The notes under the pieces are model-generated. The model had not been told where the DNA came from. It did not search any database and saw nothing but the letters and a program-made list of their open reading frames with translations. This document shows positions 28,485 to 36,815 of a DNA stretch of 64,000 nt, one piece after another; position 1 is the first letter of the stretch; every line of letters starts with the position of its first letter. The translations under genes were made by a program, and so were the position numbers. The stretch is from contig JAFXQV010000031.1 in NCBI GenBank assembly GCA_017526785.1, positions 124,899 to 188,898 of the forward strand. Reading direction: 5' to 3'. This DNA is from Oscillibacter sp. GTDB taxonomy: Bacteria > Bacillota > Clostridia > Oscillospirales > Oscillospiraceae.

Positions 28485-29348
28485 ATGGTCAAGGGCTTCT
28501 ACAATCTCACGTCCGCCATGCTGACGCACGGGCGACATCTGGACGTGATTTCCAACAACATGGCGAACGCCGCCACGGCGGGATTCAAGGCCGACCGCTT
28601 CACAGGTTCCACCTTTGAGAATGTCATGTGGGAACTCGTCGGCAACAAGACAAAGACCTACGAGGAAATCGGCGAACAGAGCTGGATTACCGCGCCCCGC
28701 CAGCTCTACACGGACTATACACAGGGCAGTCTCGACAATACCACGTTGCCGCTTGATTTCGCTATCAACGGTTCCGGCTACTTCGCAATCCAGACCGGGG
28801 AACCCGAGGCCGCCGAAAATCCGGAGAACCCGGAGAACCCGGAAGCCGTCGAAAACCCGGAAGCCGCCCAACCCGAAGGCCGGGGATATCCGGAGGACTG
28901 GCCGAGTGTGCGGCGCGGGATTGTCTACACCCGCGCGGGCAGTTTCTCGCTCGACAACGAGGGATATCTGACACTCCCGAACCAAGGCCGCGTGTTAAGT
29001 CAGACGCTGGAGCCTATCCGGCTTGTTACCGACCAGTTCGACACGGACGGCTACGGCGGACTGTTCACGAAAGGCGGCGGATTTTTGGGGCGTATCGGCG
29101 TTTTCACGTTCGAGGACGACGCCGCGCTGGAAAAGGACGATTACGGCACGTTCACCACGGAGGCCGAGGCACAGCCCGCCACAACATCCGTACTCAACGG
29201 CTGGCTGGAACGCGCCAACATCGATTGGGTCAAGGAAATGACGGAGATGATTTCCACCCAGCGCGTTTACCAGAGCGCCGCCGAGGCCATCAAGATTTAT
29301 GACAACGTACTCAACCGCGTGACGCAGGAAGTCGGGCGGCTGTCGTAA
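28485..29348 (+). CDS. flgF: Flagellar rod protein FlgF/FlgG type, first copy
   Basis: Distal-rod protein. It has 287 residues. The N-terminus has MVKGFYNLTSAMLTHGRHLDVISNNMANAATAGFK, the core PLDFAINGSGYFAIQT (about 86-101), and the C-terminal helix EMTEMISTQRVYQSAAEAIKIYD. A low-complexity insert of Glu, Asn, Pro and Ala (ENPENPENPEAV-type) occupies about residues 104-130. I call it FlgF because it precedes a second FlgG-like gene; FlgG or FlhO is possible. Confidence 0.85.
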   Translation: MVKGFYNLTSAMLTHGRHLDVISNNMANAATAGFKADRFTGSTFENVMWELVGNKTKTYEEIGEQSWITAPRQLYTDYTQGSLDNTTLPLDFAINGSGYFAIQTGEPEAAENPENPENPEAVENPEAAQPEGRGYPEDWPSVRRGIVYTRAGSFSLDNEGYLTLPNQGRVLSQTLEPIRLVTDQFDTDGYGGLFTKGGGFLGRIGVFTFEDDAALEKDDYGTFTTEAEAQPATTSVLNGWLERANIDWVKEMTEMISTQRVYQSAAEAIKIYDNVLNRVTQEVGRLS

Positions 29349-29360
29349 GGGGGAATCCTT

Positions 29361-30146
29361 GTGGATGTTTCTTTCTACACCGCCGCCGTCGGCGCGCAAC
29401 AACAGCAAATGCGGCTGGACGTACACGCCAACAATATCGCCAACGTCAACAACTACGGCTTCCGGGCGCGGCGTCCGAACTTCCAGACCCTCATGACCGG
29501 AGCCGTGCGCGGCATCGACGAGACGCTGCAGCGCGGCGTGGGTTCCCGGCTCGAAGGCGACCAAGCGGACTTCTCCCCGACCAGCTTTTTGGAGACGGGA
29601 CGCGGCCTTGACTACTGCATTTCCGGTGACGGCTTTTTCGCCCTCTACAACCCCACGACCGGGGAGTACACCTACACGCGGGAAGGTTCCTTTACGCTCT
29701 CGAACGTCGTGGAGACCACCCAGCCCGAAGCCCCCGAGGACGCCGAACCCGGCACCGAAGCCCCACAGCCCGAAAGCAACACGACATGGTATCTCTCCGA
29801 CGGAAGCGGGCGTTACGTCATCGGCACGGACGGGCGTCCCATCACCGTGGCCGACCCCGTGAATGACATTGCCGTGGGCGTGCCGCTCCCCATCGGCGTT
29901 TTCGACTTCATCAACCACGACGGCATGCAGAGCGAAGGCCTGAGCGGCTTTATCCCCGTGGAGAAGAACGGGAACCCGTCTCTCGTCACGGAGAGCCGTC
30001 TGATACAGGGCTATATCGAACTCTCGAACGTCGATTACGCCTACGAGCTGGCCAAGGTCATTGAATCCCAGCGTTCTTTCCAGTACATGCTCCGCATGGT
30101 GCAGACATCCGACGAAATCACAACCACGGTCAACGGCCTGCGCTGA
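29361..30146 (+). CDS. flgG: Flagellar distal rod protein FlgG type, second copy
   Basis: Distal-rod protein, last gene of the long flagellar block. It has 261 residues. The N-terminus is MDVSFYTAAVGAQQQQMRLDVHANNIANVNNYGFR, the core GLDYCISGDGFFALYN (about 82-97), and the C-terminus YELAKVIESQRSFQYMLRMVQTSDEITTTVNGLR. An acidic Pro-rich insert (about 117-136) parallels that in the previous gene. The start is GTG 29361. The downstream 100 bases lead into the TnpB element with no clear terminator. Confidence 0.87.
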   Translation: MDVSFYTAAVGAQQQQMRLDVHANNIANVNNYGFRARRPNFQTLMTGAVRGIDETLQRGVGSRLEGDQADFSPTSFLETGRGLDYCISGDGFFALYNPTTGEYTYTREGSFTLSNVVETTQPEAPEDAEPGTEAPQPESNTTWYLSDGSGRYVIGTDGRPITVADPVNDIAVGVPLPIGVFDFINHDGMQSEGLSGFIPVEKNGNPSLVTESRLIQGYIELSNVDYAYELAKVIESQRSFQYMLRMVQTSDEITTTVNGLR

Positions 30147-30246
30147 CCACGCAACACAGAAATGAGGTGATGTTAAGCAATCAAAAACATGAACAAATGT
30201 GGGCTTAAATATTCAGGTGTATTCACTAATAATGGAGGTGAAAGAC

Positions 30247-31410
30247 TTGTTAAAGAGCCTGAAAACAGAGATTAAGCCCACGCCGGAACAGCGCCTCACT
30301 CTGTTAAAGGCAATCGGGACTTGCAGATTTGTCTACAACCTGTTTTTATCGGAAGCGGATAAACGTTATCGGAACGGACAGCGGTATATGTCGGCTTACG
30401 ATTTCTCCGTATGGCTGAATCACGAGTATCTTTCCGAAAACTCGGATAAGCTATGGATTAAAGAAACGAACGCCAAAGCGGTAAAACAGGCAATAATTAA
30501 CGCAAATTCGGCGTATCAGCGCTTCTTCAAGGGGCTTGCCGCTCATCCGAACTTCAAGAAGAAAGGCGTCAATGAACCGTCTTACTACTTTGTAAGAAAC
30601 GGCGCGAAACAGCCAATTGTCTGCGAACGGCACAAAATCAAAGTGCCCGGCCTTGGATGGGTCGCGCTGAAAGAGTACGGATACTTTCCAACGGAAGCAA
30701 ATGTCATTCATTCCGGCAGTATTTCTCTCCACGCGGGACGTTTTTTCTGCTCCGTACTGGTGGAAATCCCAGACCCGGAATCCGTGAAACCGAAAACAAA
30801 GGGAATCGGCGTGGATTTGGGAATTAAGTCTTTCGCGGTTGTCAGTGACGGGCGGGAATTTCCCAACATCAATCACACACGCAAAGTCCGAAAACTGGAA
30901 AAGAAGCTCAAACGGGAACAGCGGAGGCTTTCGAGAAAACGCGAAAGTCAAAAGAAAAATTCTAAGAAAGGAAATGATTCAAGCAAACGGTATCAAAACC
31001 AGCGGTTGAAAGTTCAAAAACTCTATTATCGCCTTGACTGTATCCGTAAGGATTATCTGCGGCAGACAGTTGCCGCTCTGGTGAAAGCCAAGCCGGAGTT
31101 TATAGCGGTTGAGGATTTGAACGTATCGGGTATGATGAAGAACCGCCATTTGTCAAAAGCGGTGGCGCAACAGAATTTCTATGGATTCCGCGATTTTCTT
31201 ACATGGAAATGCAAGCTCCACGGGATTCCGCTCCGCATTGTTGACAGATGGTGTCCAAGCTCAAAAACCTGCCATTTCTGCGGAACACTGAAAGCGGACT
31301 TGAAACTGTCTGAACGCTCTTATGTCTGCGAATATTGTGGGAAACTGATTGACAGGGACTTGAACGCGGCTTTGAACATACGCGATACGACGCAGTACGT
31401 TTTCGCTTAG
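30247..31410 (+). CDS. tnpB: TnpB RNA-guided nuclease (IS200/IS605, OrfB type)
   Basis: Transposon-encoded RuvC nuclease, the ancestor group of Cas12. It has 387 residues from TTG 30247, which follows GGAGGTGAAAGAC. The catalytic triad is intact: D190 (GVDLGIKSF), E289 (AVEDLNVSG) and D371 (DRDLNAALN). The zinc ribbon has C342/C345 and C361/C364. Codon use and AT content differ clearly from the flagellar genes. No tnpA is present, so this is a solitary (IS1341-type) element. It sits between flgG and cheC. Confidence 0.95.
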   Translation: MLKSLKTEIKPTPEQRLTLLKAIGTCRFVYNLFLSEADKRYRNGQRYMSAYDFSVWLNHEYLSENSDKLWIKETNAKAVKQAIINANSAYQRFFKGLAAHPNFKKKGVNEPSYYFVRNGAKQPIVCERHKIKVPGLGWVALKEYGYFPTEANVIHSGSISLHAGRFFCSVLVEIPDPESVKPKTKGIGVDLGIKSFAVVSDGREFPNINHTRKVRKLEKKLKREQRRLSRKRESQKKNSKKGNDSSKRYQNQRLKVQKLYYRLDCIRKDYLRQTVAALVKAKPEFIAVEDLNVSGMMKNRHLSKAVAQQNFYGFRDFLTWKCKLHGIPLRIVDRWCPSSKTCHFCGTLKADLKLSERSYVCEYCGKLIDRDLNAALNIRDTTQYVFA

Positions 31411-31525
31411 TACCGATGGATTGTCGGGAATTTACGCCCGTGGACTGTTACACAAACCGGACTACTGTGAAGGCGACTTTCGGGAAACGGGACAGGTTTG
31501 AAGCGGGAAAAAGCAAAAACGTATT
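31411..31525 (+). ncRNA. Putative omega RNA / right-end region of the TnpB element
   Basis: TnpB guide RNAs derive from the 3' end of the gene and the right end of the element. This segment folds: AAACC with GGTTT, and CTGT with ACAG, enclose a GGCGACTTTCGGGAAACGGG segment (about 31455-31500), then GAAGCGGG. It carries no open frame of note. The true end of the element and the guide start cannot be fixed without comparison to other copies. Confidence 0.55.
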
Positions 31526-31578
31526 CATTGGGTATATTTTATATCGTTTGACTACGTTTTTTGAATCAGGTGGGACAT

Positions 31579-32202
31579 TTGGAAATCAAAAGTTATGACC
31601 AGTTGACAAGCATGGAAATTGATACCCTCCGCGAAATCGGGAGTATCGGAACCGGGAACGCCGCCGCCGCCCTTTCCGTCATGCTGGGGCGCAATGTCCG
31701 AATCACACTGCCCGAAGTCCGGATTATGGGCTACAACGAGGCCATTGAATGGATTGGAGGCCCCGAGGCCATCACCGCCGGCGTCATGGTGGGCATCAGC
31801 GGACAAATGAACGGAATCATGCTCGCCGTGCAGTCGATAGAATTCGTGAATCTCGCGCTGAGTAGCATGCTCTCCGAGGAAATCCACGACTACGGAGACT
31901 TAAAAGACCTTGAACGCTCCGCGCTGATTGAAATCGGAAACATCATGATTTCCACGTTTATCAACGCGCTTTCCGGTCTGGCGGACATTTCCGTGAACTT
32001 GACCGTCCCGAGCCTGTCCGTGGACATGCAGGGCGCGATTCTGACCGTACCCATGGCCGAATACGGCGGCCAGTCCGACTACCTCATGACCATCGGCGGG
32101 AATTTTATGTGCGACAATCAGGAGGTGCCGTGCCGTCTCCTGCTCTCGCCGGATGTCCGCTCGCTGAACTTCCTGTTGAGAAAGCTGGGCGTGTTGGAAT
32201 GA
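31579..32202 (+). CDS. cheC: CheY-P phosphatase CheC
   Basis: Chemotaxis adaptation protein that dephosphorylates CheY-P and binds CheD. It has 207 residues from TTG 31579 (AGGTGG upstream; earlier TTG 31561 overlaps that site). Of the two ExxN sites, the second is intact (E118-N121, IEIGNIM) while the first reads EIGS (E19, S22), so only one site may be active. It overlaps cheD by four bases. It follows the TnpB element directly. Confidence 0.92.
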   Translation: MEIKSYDQLTSMEIDTLREIGSIGTGNAAAALSVMLGRNVRITLPEVRIMGYNEAIEWIGGPEAITAGVMVGISGQMNGIMLAVQSIEFVNLALSSMLSEEIHDYGDLKDLERSALIEIGNIMISTFINALSGLADISVNLTVPSLSVDMQGAILTVPMAEYGGQSDYLMTIGGNFMCDNQEVPCRLLLSPDVRSLNFLLRKLGVLE

Positions 32203-32693
32203 TGAATCAGGCACCACAGAAACTGACCGTCGGAATCGCCGACATGAAAATTTTGCAATGGGACGGCGAACTGATTACGTACGCGCTGGGTTCCTGTATC
32301 GGTATCTGCCTGTATGACCCCGCCGTGAAGCTGGCCGCGCTCATCCACATTATGCTACCCATTAACATGGAGGCCGGGCGCAAGAACACCATGAAGTACG
32401 CAGACACCGGAATCCGGGAGACCCTCAAGCAGTTGGAGGCGCGGGGGGCGCGGAAACCCCGGCTCGTCGCCAAAATCGCCGGGGGGGCGAAGATGTTCGA
32501 GGTCTCCGGCTCCTCCGGGCTCGGCAACATCGGACAGCGCAACATCGAGAGCGTACACATGAACCTCCGCCGCGAGGGAATCCGCATTATCGCCGAAAAC
32601 GTGGGCGGCAGTGTGGCGCGTACGCTGTCCTTTTTCCCGGGAACCGGGCAGGGGCAAATCCGCGCCTACGGCCAGCCGCTGATTATCCTGTGA
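32199..32693 (+). CDS. cheD: Chemoreceptor glutamine deamidase CheD
   Basis: Deamidates receptor glutamines and stimulates CheC. It has 164 residues. The catalytic Cys and His are present: C33 in YALGSCIGICLYD and H50 in ALIHIMLP. A conserved GGAKMF segment (near 95) and the RNIESVHMNLRREGI region also fit. The start is ATG 32199 or the next codon, ATG 32202, within cheC's end, so translation is coupled. Confidence 0.94.
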   Translation: MMNQAPQKLTVGIADMKILQWDGELITYALGSCIGICLYDPAVKLAALIHIMLPINMEAGRKNTMKYADTGIRETLKQLEARGARKPRLVAKIAGGAKMFEVSGSSGLGNIGQRNIESVHMNLRREGIRIIAENVGGSVARTLSFFPGTGQGQIRAYGQPLIIL

Positions 32694-32716
32694 CGCACAA
32701 GAAGGAGTGAGATTTT

Positions 32717-33646
32717 ATGGCAAGCTCTGACAAAAACGACAAGAACGAAATCCTGCTGGAGTCCGGCACCAACGAAATTGAAATCATGGAGTTCACCATT
32801 GCCGGGAACCTCTACGGAATCAACGTGGCCAAGGTCAACGAGATTATTCTGTCCGTCCACGTCAAGTCCATGCCGCACACGCACCCCGCCGTCGAGGGAA
32901 TCATCAAGCCCCGCGACACCGTGATTACGGTCGTCAACCTCCCGCGGTATCTGGGTCACGACGGCGAACCCGGGGAAAAAGACCTCTTCATCATTACGAA
33001 CTTTAACCGCATGACGATTGCCTTCCGCGTGCATACGGTCATCGGAATCAGCCGCATTTCGTGGACGGACATCCAGAAGCCGGACAAGGCCATCAGCGGT
33101 TCCGGGGAGAGCGTGGCGACGGGTATCGCGCAGTGCAACAACCAGCTTGTGACGATTCTGGACTTTGAGCGCATTGTCGCCGAAATCGCCCCCGAAACGT
33201 CCGTGCGGGTCGAGGAAATCGACCAGTTGGGCGAACGCGCGCGGAGAGACTGTCCCGTTCTGATTGCGGAGGATTCCGCGCTTCTCTCCAAGCTCATCCG
33301 GGAGGCGCTCCTGAGAGCCGGCTACACCAACCTGCACATGTTCAGCAACGGCCTCGACCTCTGGGAGTACGTCACGAAGCTGAAAAAGGCCGACAAACTC
33401 GACGGCAACGTATCCCTTATCATCACCGACATCGAAATGCCGCAGATGGACGGACACCGCCTGACGAAACTTGTCAAGAGCGACATGCAGTTAAAGCATA
33501 TTCCCGTCGTGATTTTCTCGTCCCTGATTACCGAGGAAATGCGGGTGAAGGGGCGCGAACTGGGTGCCGACGAACAGCTCAGCAAGCCCGAAATCGGCAA
33601 CCTTGTCGCCGTCATCGACGAACTGCTGGGCGACAAGAAAAGTTGA
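32717..33646 (+). CDS. cheV: Chemotaxis protein CheV
   Basis: CheW-like adaptor fused to a receiver domain. It has 309 residues. The CheW domain is about 20-160 (GNLYGINVAKVNEII, HPAVEGIIKPRDTVITVVNLPRYLG). The receiver domain is about 175-305, with IAEDSALLSKL, the phospho-acceptor in LIITDIEMPQMDG and the Lys in QLSKPEIGN. The ATG follows AAGGAG. It can couple receptors to CheA, although neither is in this window. Confidence 0.94.
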   Translation: MASSDKNDKNEILLESGTNEIEIMEFTIAGNLYGINVAKVNEIILSVHVKSMPHTHPAVEGIIKPRDTVITVVNLPRYLGHDGEPGEKDLFIITNFNRMTIAFRVHTVIGISRISWTDIQKPDKAISGSGESVATGIAQCNNQLVTILDFERIVAEIAPETSVRVEEIDQLGERARRDCPVLIAEDSALLSKLIREALLRAGYTNLHMFSNGLDLWEYVTKLKKADKLDGNVSLIITDIEMPQMDGHRLTKLVKSDMQLKHIPVVIFSSLITEEMRVKGRELGADEQLSKPEIGNLVAVIDELLGDKKS

Positions 33647-33676
33647 GACCGGATAAACCCGGGCGGGAGGGACAAT

Positions 33677-34939
33677 ATGGCAACCAATAACTATATCGTC
33701 AGACAGCCCATTAAAAACACGAAAAGTCAGGTTATCGGGCATGAAATCCTCTACTACGGGGAAGACGAACTCTACGGCGGTCTGGGCGCTTCCGCCGCCT
33801 CCAACGAGTTCGCCGTTGCCGACGCTATCTACAATTTCCTCACGCAAAATTCCGAAAAAGCCCTGAAAGGCTCCCTGAACTTCATGACCTTTACCACCAC
33901 GCTGTTGATGAAAAAGGTTCCGCGCCTGTTCGCCCCCCTTGACCTCGTCATCCAGATTGACGACAGCGTGATTGTACACCCGCTGGCCATGCACTTTGTG
34001 CAGATGTACCAGAAGGAGGGCTACCGGATTGCCGTCAATGAGTTCCAGTTCGCCCCGCGCTATCTGGACATTCTGGACAGCATCGACTACCTCCGCCTCA
34101 ACATGCACACCCTCTCCGACGAGAGCTTGCGCAACATCATCGAAATCGCCGGGAGCATGGGCAAGCACTGTATCGCGACCGGAATCGACAGCGACGAACT
34201 CTATCAGAAGGCCGTCGACGCCGGGGTACACGCCTTCGAGGGACCCGCCGTCGCCGAGCGCCTCGCCACGAAAGCACATTCCAGCAGTTATCTGCAGAGC
34301 AGTTTCTTTACGCTGATGATTGCCGTCACCCGCGAGGAACCCAATATGGCGGAAATCGAGCAGATTATCTCCGCCGACGCTTCCTTGACCTACGCGTTAC
34401 TCCGCGTCGCCAACTCCGTGCAGTACGCCTCCCGCAACCGTACGACCTCCGTACAGCAGGCCATTATGAAACTCGGAATCGAGCAGTTGAAGCAGTGGAT
34501 TTACCTGCTCAGCGCGGGCAGCGGCAGTGACGGCCGGGGAATCGACCCGTTCTTTGAGGAGTTCCTGAAGCTGTCCCTGATTCGGGCGCATTTTTGCAGT
34601 GAACTCATCAACCATACGCAGGTCGTGCCGCTCTCGCGCGGGGAGGCCTATCTGCTGGGCATGTTCTCCACGCTCCAGTTTCTGATTGACGCGCCGCTGG
34701 CCGACATTCTGGACGCGCTCCCGATTGCCGACGAAATCCGGAACGCGCTCTTGTACCAGCAGGGGGCGTCGGGGGCGCTCTATCGGCTGATTCTCAGCTA
34801 CGAGAACGCCGACTGGAACACCGTCAGCGCGCTGGCCGCACAGTTGCAGATTCCCGCCGGAATTCTGACAGACCTTTACTTCGAGGCCATGGAGAACGCC
34901 GACGCCCTCTGGAAGAGCTTGCAGGAGATACAATCGTAA
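33677..34939 (+). CDS. HDOD/degenerate-EAL signalling protein
   Basis: A 420-residue YuxH-like protein. The N-terminal half (about 1-190) has EAL-like architecture, but the signature at residues 19-23 is reduced to GHEIL and metal ligands are not evident, so phosphodiesterase activity is unlikely. The C-terminal half is an HDOD domain (INADxxL-like [17 protein letters not shown], about 234-255; [17 protein letters not shown]). It follows cheV by 30 bases, suggesting a regulatory role in motility, but no partner is known from the sequence. Confidence 0.85.
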   Translation: MATNNYIVRQPIKNTKSQVIGHEILYYGEDELYGGLGASAASNEFAVADAIYNFLTQNSEKALKGSLNFMTFTTTLLMKKVPRLFAPLDLVIQIDDSVIVHPLAMHFVQMYQKEGYRIAVNEFQFAPRYLDILDSIDYLRLNMHTLSDESLRNIIEIAGSMGKHCIATGIDSDELYQKAVDAGVHAFEGPAVAERLATKAHSSSYLQSSFFTLMIAVTREEPNMAEIEQIISADASLTYALLRVANSVQYASRNRTTSVQQAIMKLGIEQLKQWIYLLSAGSGSDGRGIDPFFEEFLKLSLIRAHFCSELINHTQVVPLSRGEAYLLGMFSTLQFLIDAPLADILDALPIADEIRNALLYQQGASGALYRLILSYENADWNTVSALAAQLQIPAGILTDLYFEAMENADALWKSLQEIQS

Positions 34940-34947
34940 TCCGGCGG

Positions 34948-34988
34948 GGCGTGGTTGTCACGCCCTGTCGGCGTTCCGCGACAGGAGG
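34948..34988 (+). promoter_or_regulatory. Two hairpins overlapping the glpK ribosome site
   Basis: GGCGTG/CACGCC (34948-34964) is followed by CCTGTCG/CGACAGG (34964-34985). The second 3' arm overlaps the first bases of AGGAGG (34983-34988), the glpK ribosome site. This may reduce translation or act as a weak transcription brake after the HDOD gene. No promoter is seen here. Confidence 0.45.
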
Positions 34989-34994
34989 CCGCGC

Positions 34995-36494
34995 ATGAGC
35001 GAAAAAAAGTACGTCCTCGCGTTAGACCAAGGCACCACGAGCAGTCGCTGTATTCTCTTTGACCGCGGCCAGACTATGGTATCCGTCGCGCAGAGGGAGT
35101 TTACACAGCACTACCCCCGCCCCGGCTGGGTCGAGCATGACCCCATGGAAATTTACTCCAGCCAGTACGGGGTACTCCACGAAGTGCTTGCGCAAAGCGG
35201 CGTCGACGCCCGCGAAATCGCCGCCATCGGCATTACGAACCAGCGGGAGACGACCATTTTGTGGGACAGGCAGACCGGGAAGCCCGTCTGTAACGCAATT
35301 GTCTGGCAGTGCCGCCGCACGGCCGCGCAGTGCGAGGCGCTACAGAAAGACGCCGCTTTCGCGGCGTACGTCCGCGAACACACCGGGCTTTTGATTGACG
35401 CCTACTTCTCCGCGACGAAAATTCAGTGGATTCTTGACAACGTTCCCGGGGCGCGGCAAAAGGCCGAGAACGGCCAACTGCTCTTCGGCACCGTCGACAC
35501 ATGGCTTGTCTGGAAGCTGACCGGGGGCGCGGTTCACGTCACAGATTACACTAACGCAAGCCGTACCATGTTGTACGATATCGGGAATTTGTGCTGGGAC
35601 AAGACCATCTGCGACCGCCTCAATATTCCCATGTCGATACTCCCGGAGGTGCGCCCGTCCAGCGAGATTTACGGCACGGTTCGCGTACAGGGCGCGGAGA
35701 TTCCCATTGCCGGAATCGCCGGAGACCAGCAGGCCGCGCTTTTCGGGCAGACCTGCTTTGAAGAGGGACAGGCCAAGAACACCTACGGCACGGGCTGTTT
35801 CCTGCTCATGAACACGGGTTCAAGGCGCGTGAGAAGTCAGCGCGGCCTCATTACTACGATTGCCGTCGGTCTGGGCGGCGAAATTCAGTACGCTTTGGAG
35901 GGTAGCGTATTCATCGGCGGGGCGGCCGTGCAGTGGCTCCGCGACGAACTCCATTTTATCCACGACGCCGCCGACACCGAATACTTTGCCAGTAAAGTTC
36001 CCGACAGCGGCGGCGTGTACGTCGTCCCGGCGTTCACGGGTCTGGGCGCGCCCTACTGGGACATGTACGCCCGGGGCGTCATCGTCGGCCTGACGCGCGG
36101 CGCGGGGCGTAACCACATTATCCGCGCTACGCTGGAATCCATCGCCTACCAGACCGCCGACGTACTCCACGCCATGGAGCAGGACACGGGGATTACGTTC
36201 CCGGAACTCCGCGTGGACGGCGGCGCGTCCGCGAACCGCTTTCTCATGCAGTTTCAGGCCGACATCATCGGCCGCCGGATTCTGCGCCCCCGCGTGCAGG
36301 AGACGACCGCGCTGGGCGCGGCGTGTCTGGCGGGGCTGGCCGTCGGGTTCTGGGAGAACCGCGACGACCTCCGCAAGCATTGGACAATCGACGCCTGTTA
36401 TGAGCCGCAAATGTCCGCGCAAGAGCGTGAATCGCTTGTACACGGCTGGCAGAAGGCCGTGACACGCGCCATGTCGTGGGACGACGCCCCTTAA
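34995..36494 (+). CDS. glpK: Glycerol kinase
   Basis: Phosphorylates glycerol to glycerol-3-phosphate with ATP. It has 499 residues, full length. FGGY-family landmarks are [16 protein letters not shown] (8-23), [14 protein letters not shown] (79-92), [15 protein letters not shown] (about 238-252), [15 protein letters not shown] and [10 protein letters not shown]. The activation segment at about 229-235 reads VRVQGAE and lacks the His (HFFG-type) phosphorylated by HPr in many Firmicutes GlpKs. No glpF, glpD or glpP is adjacent. Confidence 0.97.
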   Translation: MSEKKYVLALDQGTTSSRCILFDRGQTMVSVAQREFTQHYPRPGWVEHDPMEIYSSQYGVLHEVLAQSGVDAREIAAIGITNQRETTILWDRQTGKPVCNAIVWQCRRTAAQCEALQKDAAFAAYVREHTGLLIDAYFSATKIQWILDNVPGARQKAENGQLLFGTVDTWLVWKLTGGAVHVTDYTNASRTMLYDIGNLCWDKTICDRLNIPMSILPEVRPSSEIYGTVRVQGAEIPIAGIAGDQQAALFGQTCFEEGQAKNTYGTGCFLLMNTGSRRVRSQRGLITTIAVGLGGEIQYALEGSVFIGGAAVQWLRDELHFIHDAADTEYFASKVPDSGGVYVVPAFTGLGAPYWDMYARGVIVGLTRGAGRNHIIRATLESIAYQTADVLHAMEQDTGITFPELRVDGGASANRFLMQFQADIIGRRILRPRVQETTALGAACLAGLAVGFWENRDDLRKHWTIDACYEPQMSAQERESLVHGWQKAVTRAMSWDDAP

Positions 36495-36517
36495 TTTTCC
36501 GCGCCGTCTGCCGATAT
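36492..36517 (+). promoter_or_regulatory. Sigma-28-type promoter
   Basis: TAAT (36492-36495), a 14-base spacer, then GCCGATAT (36510-36517), against the Bacillus sigma-D consensus TAAA-N14-16-GCCGATAT. It starts at the glpK stop codon and would begin a transcript about 33 bases before the small motility-like gene. This fits regulation by the FliA encoded at 27708-28466. Confidence 0.75.
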
Positions 36518-36557
36518 TCTTTATGAAGCGGTTCGCAACGGACGGAAGGAGATTATT

Positions 36558-36740
36558 ATGGACGCCTTAATGAACACAGTCGCCTATCAAAGTATCAGCA
36601 TGAAGGCCGACACGCTGGAACAGGCCTATTCCACGCGCCTTGCCAAGGAGGCCATGACCATGGACGCCAAAATGGCGCTGAACGAGCTGGAAATGTTGCC
36701 GCAAGTCCCCAAGGGGCAGTATGTCGACGTGTACGCCTGA
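36558..36740 (+). CDS. YjfB-like putative motility protein
   Basis: A 60-residue protein: MDALMNTVAYQSISMKADTL, then EQAYSTRLAKEAMTMDAKMALNELEMLP. Size and the amphipathic helical pattern resemble the YjfB family, which is sigma-D controlled in Bacillus. The function of the family is not established. AAGGAGATTATT precedes the ATG. A sigma-28-type promoter upstream supports a motility link; family membership itself is tentative. Confidence 0.6.
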   Translation: MDALMNTVAYQSISMKADTLEQAYSTRLAKEAMTMDAKMALNELEMLPQVPKGQYVDVYA

Positions 36741-36750
36741 ACGCAAAAGA

Positions 36751-36779
36751 CGGCGGCTCCGTTTCGGGGACGCCGTTTT
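36751..36779 (+). terminator. Short terminator after the small motility gene
   Basis: CGGCG (36751-36755) and CGCCG (36771-36775) can pair, with a loop partly able to pair within itself, followed by TTTTCGTT. Rather weak, but placed directly after the stop codon. Confidence 0.5.
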
Positions 36780-36815
36780 CGTTGCCCGAGAAATCCAACC
36801 GAAAGGAAATCCGCC

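Larger units (their letters stand above)
30160..31540 (+). mobile_element. Solitary IS200/IS605-family TnpB element
   Basis: The AT-richer block from just after flgG to just before cheC contains tnpB and its right-end RNA region but no tnpA. Borders are approximate. It separates cheC-cheD-cheV from the flagellar genes. The sequence GAAATGAGGTGATGTT at its left edge looks like a ribosome site that may once have served cheC. Confidence 0.75.
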
